The notes under the pieces were generated by a model. The model was not told the origin of the DNA and searched no databases. It was given only the letters and a program-made list of their open reading frames with translations. From Bryobacterales bacterium (lineage in GTDB: Bacteria > Acidobacteriota > Terriglobia > Bryobacterales > Bryobacteraceae): a stretch of DNA of 37,033 bases. Position numbers and translations under genes: made by a program. Of this stretch, positions 16,879-25,055 are shown piece by piece. Each line of letters opens with the position of its first letter. Within the stretch, counting starts at the first letter, position 1. The stretch spans positions 1 to 37,033 of the forward strand of contig JADLDI010000139.1 of NCBI GenBank assembly GCA_020846745.1, in the 5' to 3' direction.

Positions 16879-17525
16879 CGGTGACAGGCTGTGCAGTCCG
16901 TCATCTTACGGACCTTGTATTCCTTAACCAGTCGTGCTCCCAGCACCTCTTGCGGTTCGCTGGGTTTGTAGTCCATTTCGAACACCTTATCCTTGGGCCT
17001 GATGTAGTTTTCCGGCGCGCGGTGACAGTCGAGGCACCACTCCATGAATAAGGTATTCTCTTGCCACATCAACGGCATCAAATCCACACGACCGTGGCAC
17101 ACGGCGCAGCCCATCCCCTTGTTCACATGAATGCTGTGGTTGAAGTAAACGTATTGGGGCAGGTCATGCACTCGGGTCCATTCGAGTGAACGGCCGGATC
17201 GATAGCTTTCCCGGACCGGTTCCAACATGGGGGAATCGGACCAGATCTGCGAATGGCAGGACATACAGGTTTCCGTCGCGGGAATGCCGGCCGAGGCGGC
17301 CTTTTCCACCGACGTGTGACAGTAACGGCAATCGATTCCGATACCCTGCACATGGTGCTTGTGCGAGAACGGAACCGGCTGCTCCCGCGGCACCCCCACA
17401 TTCGTCGTGTAGGGCGAGCGGTTCAGTGCGAACAACACTGCTCCCAGCAGGCCAAGCACTACAACGGCTCCGGCTATCGAAGCTTTCGCGAATGCGTTTG
17501 TGCTGGGTCGAAAGACTTGGGACAT
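16875..17525 (-). CDS. actA: Alternative Complex III subunit A, pentaheme cytochrome c
   Basis: A 216-residue multiheme cytochrome, first gene of the operon. A single N-terminal membrane helix (ASIAGAVVVLGLLGAVLFAL, about 15-34) anchors it. Five CxxCH sites are visible at C66 (CRYCH), C87 (CMSCH), C140 (CAVCH), C164 (CLDCH) and C211 (CTACH), the last one residue from the C-terminus. Extra histidines such as HKHH and NHSIH are likely axial ligands. ActA collects electrons from ActB and passes them toward cytochrome c. A G-rich AGGGGGG precedes the start. Confidence 0.95.
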   Translation of the reverse strand: MSQVFRPSTNAFAKASIAGAVVVLGLLGAVLFALNRSPYTTNVGVPREQPVPFSHKHHVQGIGIDCRYCHTSVEKAASAGIPATETCMSCHSQIWSDSPMLEPVRESYRSGRSLEWTRVHDLPQYVYFNHSIHVNKGMGCAVCHGRVDLMPLMWQENTLFMEWCLDCHRAPENYIRPKDKVFEMDYKPSEPQEVLGARLVKEYKVRKMTDCTACHR

Positions 17526-17644
17526 CTTCCCCCCTAGCTAAAAGGACAGAACAACCCGGATCGTCCGACCGGTGGCAAATCAGACCACCGGCGTCGTCCA
17601 GGGAGACCCCGGACCTCAGGGTTTTGCTTTGATCGCAAGCGGTT

Positions 17645-17674
17645 ATTATTACACAAGTAAAAAGTAATCGTCCA
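17645..17674 (-). promoter_or_regulatory. Candidate promoter of the act-cox operon
   Basis: On the minus strand, TGGACG (17669-17674, four of six to the -35 consensus) is followed after 18 bases by AATAAT (17645-17650, five of six to the -10 consensus), in an AT-rich patch about 120 bases upstream of actA. A prediction only. Confidence 0.35.
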
Positions 17675-17767
17675 TCGCGCGCACGGCGGGAACGCGGTTC
17701 GGCAAGACCGATTAGATCGAAGGATTTTCAGGTTCCCAGCCCGAATTATCAACTATTCGGATGCGCG

Positions 17768-18205
17768 CTACCGCTTCCGGTCCCAAAATAGCACGCGCCC
17801 CCGAGCGGGTATCCGGACCGGCCAAAGTGCGCCGCCGGCGCTTATATACAGGGTTTTCGGATCGTCACCTCCGAAGGCGCGGCTCGTCGCTTCGTCCGCC
17901 GGAACGGTGACGATTTCGGTTAGCTTACCGGTTTTATCGAACAAATGGACCCTTCTTTGTACTTCGACGAGGTCTCGAATCGATTGTCCTTATTAGGCCC
18001 GGCGGCGGCATAATGGCGCCCTTCCCGGTCCATCTTCCTCCCGTCCGGACCGCGCCCGTTCTCCCAATCGAAGATCAGCTTTTTTGATCCGAGATTCACT
18101 TGGCCGCGGGCGTTGAGGTCAAACCGCCACAGTTTGCGAGGTCCGCCCGGGATGTTGTTGTTGTCGGCAACGAAGAGAAATTTGTCGCCTTCGCAGGCCA
18201 CCCTC
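17768..18205 (-). pseudogene. SMP-30/gluconolactonase-like protein, truncated and frameshifted
   Basis: Two consecutive minus-strand frames give one family. The first (up to about 17950) reads DKFLFVADNNNIPGGPRKLW, RFDLNARGQVNLGSKKLIFD, then GPDGRKMDREGRHYAAAGPN, the beta-propeller repeats of SMP-30-like lactonases, with GPDG-K-D around a metal-binding region. After a one-base shift at about 17949-17952 the sequence continues as VHLFDKTGKLTEIVTVPADE, ATSRAFGGDDPKTLYISAGG and ends WPVRIPARGRVLFWDRKR-stop. The first half of the protein is missing: similarity ends at about 18200 where an unrelated receptor fragment begins on the other strand. Such proteins are secreted sugar-lactone hydrolases; this one is dead. 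Confidence 0.8.
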
Positions 18206-18390
18206 GGCCAGATCATGGATCAGAAGCTGCCGCTTATCGGACGCAACCCGCAGTCGCTCATCATCCTGATCCCGGGCGCCGCCAACGTGAATGTCCCAAC
18301 CGGCGCGAGTTCGGCCACCCCCGACGTCAGCGTCAACATCAACGGCGGCCTCGGACTGATGAACTCATTCCAGATGGATGGCACGCAAGC
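18200..18390 (+). pseudogene. TonB-dependent receptor (Oar-like) plug fragment
   Basis: A 62-codon plus-strand stretch reads TLGQIMDQKLPLIGRNPQSL, IILIPGAANVNVPTGASSAT and VNINGGLGLMNSFQMDGT. This is the start of the plug domain of the large Oar-like TonB-dependent receptors abundant in Solibacter-type genomes (pattern LPLxGRN...L..L.PG...NG....NSF..DG). Full receptors are about 1,000 residues or more, so this is a small fragment without start or barrel. It abuts the SMP-30 relic on the left and stops about 50 bases before the RND gene's end, pointing to a recombination scar. Confidence 0.75.
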
Positions 18391-18439
18391 CCTCTGCTTC
18401 AGACGGCCGGCGCATCCAGTTAGCGCTGAAATTCGCTTT

Positions 18440-21400
18440 TTAATCGCCTACCGCGACTTCCTGCTGCAGCTTAGCCGACGCTTTCTTCTCCCGCCGCAGC
18501 CACACCTGGACCCGTTCCAAATAGAGATAAATAACCGGGGTAATGTAGAGCGTCAGAAACTGGCTCACCACCAGTCCGCCCACCACCGCGAGGCCCAGCG
18601 GCTGCCGCGCATCCGCGCCCTCGCCGTACCCGAGCGCGATCGGCAGTGTCCCGAACAGCGCGGCCACCGTGGTCATCATAATGGGCCGGAACCGCAACAG
18701 ACAGCCCTGCCAGATCGCATCGCGTGCGTTCTGGCCTTCCCGTTGGGCATCAATGGCGAAGTCGATCATCATGATCGCGTTCTTCTTCACCACGCCAAAC
18801 AGCATGATGATCCCGACAAACGCATAGAGATCAAGCTGCTTGCCGAAGATCAGCAGCGTCACCAGTGCGCCGAACACGGCGGAAGGCAGTCCGGAAAGGA
18901 TCGTGATCGGATGAATGAAGCTCTCGTACAAAACCCCCAGCACGATATAGATCACCAGTACCGCGATCACCAGCAACACCGTCAGGTTCTGGAACGATCG
19001 CTGGAACTCCTTCACAGTGCCCTGAAACGCGAATGCAATTGTGGCCGGCATCCGCAGTTCCTGAACCGCGTTCTCTACGAATTCGGCCGCCTGCCCCAGC
19101 GACGCGCCGGGCTTCAGGTTAAAAGAGATCGTGGCCGCCGGAAGCTGTCCGAAGTGGTTGATGTTCAGCGGACCCACCTTGCGCCGCGTCTTCGTTACCG
19201 CGTCCAGCGGAATCAGTTGGTTCGTCTTCGACCGGATGTAGAGCTTCGAAAGCGCATCCGGGCTGCGCTGGTACTTCGGCTCCACCTCCATGATCACCGA
19301 GTACTCGTTGGCCGTCGCATAGATCACCGATACTTCGCGCGCGCTGAACGACGTGAACAACGCCGCCTGGATCTGCTGCGGCGTCACTCCCAGCGCCATC
19401 GCCCGGTCCCGATCGATATCAACCATCACCTGCGGACTGGTGATCTGAACGTCGCTGTTCACATCGACGAAATCGGAGAAACTCCTCATCCGCTCCATCA
19501 GCCGCGGCGTCCAGTCGTATATCTCATTGAGGTTCGTGCTCTGCAGCGTGATCTGGTAGGCGCTATTCCGGTTCTGCCCGCCCACCGTAATCGGCGGCGG
19601 GTTCTGCATGAACACGAGTATCCCCGGCACCTTGGCCACCATCGGCCGCAGTTGCTGAATAATCTCGTCCACCGAGAACTTGCGGTGCTCGAGCGGCTTC
19701 ATGCGCGCGAACATGCCACCCGAATTGCCGCCCATCACAAACGTGCCGGTCCCTTCGATTTCCGGGTGCGACCGTACAATCTCAGCAACCGCGTACTGGT
19801 GCTGCGCCATCGACTCAAACGAGATGTCCTGCGGACCGCGCATCTGCGCGAACATGAAGCCCGAGTCCTGGCTGGGTATGAAGCCGGTCGGCATGGTGCG
19901 GAACAGGTACACGGTACCTGCGAGCATCGCCACCGCAATCGCGAACGTAAGCGGGTGGAACCGCATCGCGAGACCGAGCGTCGACTTGTAGCCGCTCGCC
20001 ATCAACTCGAATCCGCGCTCCAGCAGCCGGTAGAGAACGCCGTGCTTCCTGCCGTGATCGCTGACCAGATACCGGCTGCCCAGCATCGGCGTCAAGCTGA
20101 GCGACACGAACCCCGATATCAGGATCGCCACCACGATCGTTACCGAGAACTCGTGTAGGAGCCGCCCCACAATGCCGCCCAAAAACAGGACCGGGATGAA
20201 CACCGCCACCAGCGATATCGTCATCGACAGAATCGTGAACCCGATCTCGCGCGATGCCGCGAAGGCCGCCTGCATCCGCGATTGGCCCATCTCCATGTGC
20301 CGCACGATGTTTTCGAGCATCACCACCGCGTCGTCCACCACAAACCCCACCGACAAGGTGAGCGCCATCAGCGACAAGTTGTTCAGGCTATAGCCCAACA
20401 GGTACATCACCGCAAACGTGCCGATGATCGAGAACGGTACCGCCAACCCGGGGATAATCGTGGCCGAAAGGTTCCGCAGAAACAGGAAGATCACGAGCAC
20501 AACCAGGCAGATCGTAAGCACCAGCGTGAATTCCACGTCGCGGATCGACCCGCGGATCGACTGCGATGCGTCGAACGAGATCTGCAGGTCCACCGACGGC
20601 GGAATCTCGCGGCGGAACTGCGGAATCAGCGCCTTCACCGCGTCCACCACTTCCACCGTGTTCGTTCCCGGCTGCCGCTGAATGGCGAGCACCATTCCAC
20701 GAACGCCGTTAAACCAGGCGACGGCCTTGTCGTTCTCGACGCTGTCGACCACACGGCCCAGTTGTTCCAACCGCACCGGCGATCCGTTGCGCCACGCCAC
20801 AATCAGCGGCCTGTAGACGGCAGCCGTGCTGAGCGTTCCGCTCGAATCGATCGTGAACGCCTGCTTCGGCCCGTCCAGGCGGCCCGTCGGCAAGTTGGTA
20901 TTGCTCGCCTGAATCGCCGCCTGCACCTCGTCGATGCCAATACTGCGCGCCGCGAGTTCATCCGGATTCACCTGAACCCGCACCGCGTACTTCTGCGCCC
21001 CGAAGATGTTCACTCGCGACACCCCGCTCACCATCGAAATGCGCTGGGCGAGCAGTGTATCCGCGTACTCGTTTACGACATAAAGCGGCAGCGTCTTCGA
21101 ACTCAGGGACAGATAGAGGACGGGCTGCTCCGCCGGATTCACCTTCTGAAAAGACGGCGGACGCGGCATGTTGGTGGGCAATCGTCCGGCCGCTTTGGAG
21201 ATCGCCGCCTGAATGTCTTGCGCGGCGGCGTCGATATTGCGCTCCAACGCGAACTGCACCGTGATCTGCGTGCTTCCCTGCGAGTTCTGCGAACTCATCG
21301 AATCGATACCGGCGATGGTCGAGAACTCCCGTTCGAGCGGTGTCGCCACGGCCGAGGCCATCGTCTCAGGGTTCGCGCCCGGCAGGTTCGCCTGCACCTG

Positions 21401-21535
21401 AATCGTCGGGTAATCGACGCTCGGCAGCGCCGCCACGGGTAGCGACCGGAACGCGATGATTCCGAACAGCAGGATCGCGAACGTGACCAGCGCCGTCATG
21501 ATCGGGCGCTCAATGAAGATGCGCGACAGGTTCAT
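18440..21535 (-). CDS. RND efflux pump, inner-membrane transporter (HAE1/MdtB-like)
   Basis: A 1031-residue resistance-nodulation-division pump that exports small molecules using the proton gradient. The N-terminus MNLSRIFIERPIMTALVTFA and SLPVAALPSVDYPTIQVQAN are typical of the MdtB/MdtC/MuxB branch. Twelve helices and two large periplasmic loops fit the family length. The proton-relay Asp pair is present at about residues 401-402 (LSVGFVVDDAVVMLEN), and the partner lysine near residue 917 (FGVVKKNAIMMIDF). Its start overlaps the adaptor gene's stop by four bases (ATGA). The expected outer-membrane channel gene is absent downstream; only gene relics follow. Confidence 0.93.
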   Translation of the reverse strand: MNLSRIFIERPIMTALVTFAILLFGIIAFRSLPVAALPSVDYPTIQVQANLPGANPETMASAVATPLEREFSTIAGIDSMSSQNSQGSTQITVQFALERNIDAAAQDIQAAISKAAGRLPTNMPRPPSFQKVNPAEQPVLYLSLSSKTLPLYVVNEYADTLLAQRISMVSGVSRVNIFGAQKYAVRVQVNPDELAARSIGIDEVQAAIQASNTNLPTGRLDGPKQAFTIDSSGTLSTAAVYRPLIVAWRNGSPVRLEQLGRVVDSVENDKAVAWFNGVRGMVLAIQRQPGTNTVEVVDAVKALIPQFRREIPPSVDLQISFDASQSIRGSIRDVEFTLVLTICLVVLVIFLFLRNLSATIIPGLAVPFSIIGTFAVMYLLGYSLNNLSLMALTLSVGFVVDDAVVMLENIVRHMEMGQSRMQAAFAASREIGFTILSMTISLVAVFIPVLFLGGIVGRLLHEFSVTIVVAILISGFVSLSLTPMLGSRYLVSDHGRKHGVLYRLLERGFELMASGYKSTLGLAMRFHPLTFAIAVAMLAGTVYLFRTMPTGFIPSQDSGFMFAQMRGPQDISFESMAQHQYAVAEIVRSHPEIEGTGTFVMGGNSGGMFARMKPLEHRKFSVDEIIQQLRPMVAKVPGILVFMQNPPPITVGGQNRNSAYQITLQSTNLNEIYDWTPRLMERMRSFSDFVDVNSDVQITSPQVMVDIDRDRAMALGVTPQQIQAALFTSFSAREVSVIYATANEYSVIMEVEPKYQRSPDALSKLYIRSKTNQLIPLDAVTKTRRKVGPLNINHFGQLPAATISFNLKPGASLGQAAEFVENAVQELRMPATIAFAFQGTVKEFQRSFQNLTVLLVIAVLVIYIVLGVLYESFIHPITILSGLPSAVFGALVTLLIFGKQLDLYAFVGIIMLFGVVKKNAIMMIDFAIDAQREGQNARDAIWQGCLLRFRPIMMTTVAALFGTLPIALGYGEGADARQPLGLAVVGGLVVSQFLTLYITPVIYLYLERVQVWLRREKKASAKLQQEVAVGD

Positions 21536-22758
21536 GACCGCTCCACACCCACCTTCGGCACCGGCGCCACTTCCTGAATCTTCGATCCCGGGGCCAGCCG
21601 CAGGTGACCATCCGTCACGACCTTCTCGCCGGGCGCAACGCCCGACTGGATCACGGTGCGGTTCTCAAACGTCCGCCCCACTGTCACCTTGCGAGGCTCG
21701 ACGGTGCTGTCGGCCTTCACCACAAACACGAACTGCCCGGTCTGCCCCTCCTGCACCGCTTCCGCCGGAACCACAGTAGCGTTCGGGATCGCATCCAGTT
21801 GAAGCTTGACGTTTACGAACTGGCCCGGCCAGAACGTCCGGTCGCGGTTCTCCACAACAGCCTTGAGCGCGATCGTGCCCGTAGCGGTATCGACCGTATT
21901 GTCGATAACGCTCAACCTGCCGTTAACCGTCTTGCTCGGATCGTCCGCCAGCGCTACGCTGACAATCAACGGACTACGGCCGTTGCGCGCGCGAATGGCG
22001 CTGAGATGTGTTTCGGGTACGCTGAACGTGACGAAGATCGGCGCGATCTGGTTGATCACCACCAGCGGCGCATTCCCGTTCGCCTGCACGAGGTTGCCGG
22101 GATGGACCAGCAGATTCCCCGCCCTTCCTGAAAGCGGCGCCTTGATCTGGCAGTAGGAGATGTCCAGCTTCGCCTTATCGATTGCCGCCTGGTCGCTCTG
22201 CACCGCCGCACGCGCACTCTCGATGGCGGCCTGGGCTGCTTTGGACGACTCACGGGCGACGTCGGCCGTGGTCCTCATCTGCTCGTACTGCTGCTTGGAG
22301 ATGATGCCCTGTTTCGCGAGGTCCGCGTAGCGTTCCTCGTTGGCTTCGGCATTCTTGAGCTCAGCAATGCTCCGCGACAGGTTCGCCTCCGCCTGGCGCA
22401 GTTGCGCCCGGTCCCGCGCGAGGGTCGCCTCGGCTTGCTTCAGGATCTCGACATAGGGGCGCGGATCGATCTCAAACAGGAGCGCGTCTTTCTTAACATC
22501 CTGCCCTTCAGTCAGGTGGACTTCGACGAGCTGTCCGGCTACCTGCGACTTCACCTGTACCGTAGACGATGCGAGCGCGGAGCCCACCACCTTCAGTTCG
22601 AACGGGATGGTCTCCTGTTGCGCCTGCGCTACCGTCACCGGAACGGCGGGCACCGTGGGACGGGTTGCCGCCGGCGTCGGCGCCTGCTTCTGGCATGCTG
22701 CCAGACACACCGCCAGCGTACCGACACACGTAACCCGTGCCCAGTGAATCCTTAACAT
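21532..22758 (-). CDS. RND efflux periplasmic adaptor (membrane fusion protein)
   Basis: A 408-residue MdtA/AcrA-type adaptor that joins the pump to an outer-membrane channel. From ATG at 22758 (AAAGGAA upstream) it has a lipoprotein signal with C22 (VCLAACQKQ). Then comes the beta-barrel and lipoyl half-motif (VKSQVAGQLVEVHLTEGQDV), a long coiled hairpin rich in Ala, Gln and Glu (about residues 95-175), and the second lipoyl half (KAPLSGRAGNLLVHPGNLVQ). The closing domain includes VTVGRTFENRTVIQSGVAPG. A longer start 11 codons upstream would spoil the lipoprotein signal. Confidence 0.92.
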   Translation of the reverse strand: MLRIHWARVTCVGTLAVCLAACQKQAPTPAATRPTVPAVPVTVAQAQQETIPFELKVVGSALASSTVQVKSQVAGQLVEVHLTEGQDVKKDALLFEIDPRPYVEILKQAEATLARDRAQLRQAEANLSRSIAELKNAEANEERYADLAKQGIISKQQYEQMRTTADVARESSKAAQAAIESARAAVQSDQAAIDKAKLDISYCQIKAPLSGRAGNLLVHPGNLVQANGNAPLVVINQIAPIFVTFSVPETHLSAIRARNGRSPLIVSVALADDPSKTVNGRLSVIDNTVDTATGTIALKAVVENRDRTFWPGQFVNVKLQLDAIPNATVVPAEAVQEGQTGQFVFVVKADSTVEPRKVTVGRTFENRTVIQSGVAPGEKVVTDGHLRLAPGSKIQEVAPVPKVGVERS

Positions 22759-22809
22759 ATGTTCCTTTGAGTATGGCACTCCCACACCCAAAGGTTCCGG
22801 CGCCGTTCG

Positions 22810-23898
22810 CTAGACCTTCAGGTTGCGGAGGTCGATCTTCTTGTCGTCGAAGATGCCGAGTCCGAGGTTGCCCGCAAGCTGGATGTGCTCCGGCTGTCCC
22901 CAATAGTTGTTGAATCGATCACCAGGTGCAGTCTCGGCTACCGGCGGCAGTCCTTCTTTCGCCCGCTTGGCGTCAATGATCTTCCACCCCGTCCTGTCCA
23001 TCGCCACAGGATCCGTACCGAAGAACATCGTCTTGTATTCCCACACAAACTGCGGTGGCGTACCAGGACCGCCGTTGAACCCCGCCTTTACGCCGTCCAT
23101 GATGTGTAATACCACCTTCTGGCGGATCACGGGCATGTCGACCACCGCGGGGATGAACATATCGCAGGCATTCAATTCCCGATTGATGTGGCTGCGGTTC
23201 ACGTTGTTCACGAACCCGTGCGACATGTTCTTCAGCGTCAACGTCACGCCCGCCGACTGGTGCGACTTCAATACCGGCAGGTTGATAATCTTGTTCACCT
23301 GCTTGGTCAGAAACTGCGAGGCGTACGACCGGCGCGAATGCGCATCGTTCGGGTTGTCGCCCGGTTTTACCAGCGCCATCTCCATGTAAACGTCAGGATC
23401 GTAGCCGTCCATGCCGAGCTGCCAGGTGTTATACTCATCGGCTGCCCACGACCAGCGTACGCCCTCAGGCAGCCACTTGTGGAACCCGGCCGCCAGGAAC
23501 TGCCGACGATACCGGTCGTATACGACGATGTCCTTATTGGGAACACCGGCTTGGTTGATGCCGTCGATGATCTGCCGGAGCACCGTCGCGTCGGAGCAGA
23601 GCTTCTTGCCCCCAACCGGACAGACCTTAATCCCGACGACATCCCCCTTCTGGATAAACATCCGCCAGGCGTCGGCCCAAGCGGGAGCGCCGGTGAGTTC
23701 CAGCATTCCCTTGTGCATCATCTTCTGGATGATCTCGGGTTGGTAGGCGCCGGAGAGGATCGAATTCTCGCCGTTAACCGCAACAACTCGCCCGGGGAAC
23801 GGTCCAGGAATACCCAACTTGCCCGCCGGGGCCGCAGAAAGGTGCGTGGCCACGCCGGCCAGCATCGTCGCAAATACATCGCGTCGTGAGTAAAGCAT
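22810..23898 (-). CDS. DUF362-family protein with Tat-like signal
   Basis: A 362-residue DUF362 protein; the family is widespread but has no established reaction. The N-terminus MLYSRRDVFATMLAGVATHL has the twin-arginine motif SRRDVF, so export is likely. The body includes GDVVGIKVCPVGGKKLCSDA, the DIVVYDRYR segment and the conserved INLPVLKSHQSAGVTLTLKN followed by MSHGFV, then VVDMP and FFGTDPVAMDRTGW near the end. It follows a second DUF362-type gene after 21 bases and precedes the RND adaptor by 51 bases, so all four may be one transcript. Cellular role unknown. Confidence 0.85.
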   Translation of the reverse strand: MLYSRRDVFATMLAGVATHLSAAPAGKLGIPGPFPGRVVAVNGENSILSGAYQPEIIQKMMHKGMLELTGAPAWADAWRMFIQKGDVVGIKVCPVGGKKLCSDATVLRQIIDGINQAGVPNKDIVVYDRYRRQFLAAGFHKWLPEGVRWSWAADEYNTWQLGMDGYDPDVYMEMALVKPGDNPNDAHSRRSYASQFLTKQVNKIINLPVLKSHQSAGVTLTLKNMSHGFVNNVNRSHINRELNACDMFIPAVVDMPVIRQKVVLHIMDGVKAGFNGGPGTPPQFVWEYKTMFFGTDPVAMDRTGWKIIDAKRAKEGLPPVAETAPGDRFNNYWGQPEHIQLAGNLGLGIFDDKKIDLRNLKV

Positions 23899-23919
23899 CC
23901 AGTGCCTCCTTTGTGCTGA

Positions 23920-24819
23920 TTATACGGTCGCCTTCAACCGGGCTTCGTCGACTTCGTTGCCGCGAATCCAGATGGTGTCCAGGTCCGGATCGCCATAGCC
24001 TCGCTTCCGCGCCAGTTGCAGCAACGGCACCGTATCGGGCTTGAGGCCCATCACCGCTGCCGCGACAGCGTCAACCGCGGCGGGGATGGTGCCGGCAATC
24101 ACCACGTTGTGGACGATTGCTTTACCGTCCCTGAATGCTTTCCGGCCGCCCACCACAGCGTATTCCGGTACATGGAACCCGAACCCGTCGAGCGCGATCA
24201 CGTCCGGGGTACCTGCCGCGGGTGTCACCGGTTTGGCTACAACCCGGAAGGTGTCGATCGACATTAACGGCCGTCCCGTACGGACCCGCAACGGTCCCAC
24301 CGTGATTAGCCGGTCGCAGTGCAATACAATCTTCGGCACCTTGTAAGACACATCCCGCCGGGAAAAGATACCCGGCGCCGGCATCACCATCGACTCGGCG
24401 GTGGCGGGGTTCACGCATTCCGCCGCGGCGAACGGCGTTGCCGCATCCGTGACAATGCGCAGCGATTGCGGCTTCCGGTCGTTGATGATGGTCGCTACCG
24501 TCGACACAACCGCCGGGTCGGCATCCTTGTCCACCAAAACGACTACGTCCTGGTCGCGCTGTATCCATCGCGGCAGGCCGCCCTGTGAGTCTGTTCCTAA
24601 TTCGATGGCACGCCGTGTCATCGCCTCTACCTGAGCATCGGTGAGTTCGGCGGTGACAGGCTTTGGCTCGGGCAGGGCGGCAAACTTCACGCCGCCGAAA
24701 TGATCTTCCCCACCCGCAAAACTCGAAAGAATGACTCCAACCCGGGGAGTTTGGTTGGCAGATGGAGTCGCTTCGACGGTGTCCCCTGACGACTGCGCGC
24801 TACGCTTCCTGGATTGCAT
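23920..24819 (-). CDS. DUF362-related protein
   Basis: A 299-residue relative of the DUF362 group, shorter and more divergent than its neighbour. Visible segments are TPRVGVILSSFAGGEDHFGG near the start, WIQRDQDVVVLVDKDADPAV, SYKVPKIVLHCDRLITVGPL (the DUF362 position where strand and conserved residues lie), ALDGFGFHVPEYAVVGGRKA, and the tail RKRGYGDPDLDTIWIRGNEV. No clear signal peptide is seen with the chosen ATG; the first 25 residues are polar and low in conservation, so the true start or an eroded signal is uncertain. It is the first gene of the possible four-gene group with the RND pump. Confidence 0.75.
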   Translation of the reverse strand: MQSRKRSAQSSGDTVEATPSANQTPRVGVILSSFAGGEDHFGGVKFAALPEPKPVTAELTDAQVEAMTRRAIELGTDSQGGLPRWIQRDQDVVVLVDKDADPAVVSTVATIINDRKPQSLRIVTDAATPFAAAECVNPATAESMVMPAPGIFSRRDVSYKVPKIVLHCDRLITVGPLRVRTGRPLMSIDTFRVVAKPVTPAAGTPDVIALDGFGFHVPEYAVVGGRKAFRDGKAIVHNVVIAGTIPAAVDAVAAAVMGLKPDTVPLLQLARKRGYGDPDLDTIWIRGNEVDEARLKATV

Positions 24820-24887
24820 AGTGCTCCCATTCTAGGACGGATGTGCCGGAATCGGGAGCGGCACTGCGCGTCTAAGTGAAATCTCTA

Positions 24888-24915
24888 TAAAGTTTCACAG
24901 GCAAGCATCCGATGA
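24888..24915 (+). promoter_or_regulatory. Candidate sigma-28 (FliA) promoter of the chemotaxis operon
   Basis: TAAAGTTT (24888-24895) matches the sigma-28 -35 consensus exactly. After 12 bases comes TCCGATGA (24908-24915), six of eight to the -10 consensus GCCGATAA. Usual spacing is 11. It lies about 140 bases upstream of cheA in the right orientation. A dyad GTGAAA...TTTCAC overlaps the -35 element. Prediction supported by position before motility-type genes. Confidence 0.5.
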
Positions 24916-25055
24916 AAACCTGTGTGCGGGCTCTATCGAAGATAGTACGCAGCCTGGGCCCGAACACGCGTTTCACAACCGCTTTACGATATGCGCCCAC
25001 CGACCGCGGCTGAGATATTTCTCGTAACTCCGCACTCTTACATTGTGGAGGTCCC

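Noticed and set aside
18113..20158. Long open frame of 681 codons on the plus strand
   Set aside because: Most of it is the antisense of the RND pump gene, full of Arg and His as expected of a GC-rich shadow. Only its first part (18200-18390) carries a real signal, the TonB-receptor relic.
24876..24925. Possible cyclic-di-GMP riboswitch before cheA
   Set aside because: Short dyads (GTGAAA/TTTCAC and CACAGG/CCTGTG) suggested structure, but the conserved GEMM core sequences are absent; a sigma-28 promoter explains the region better.
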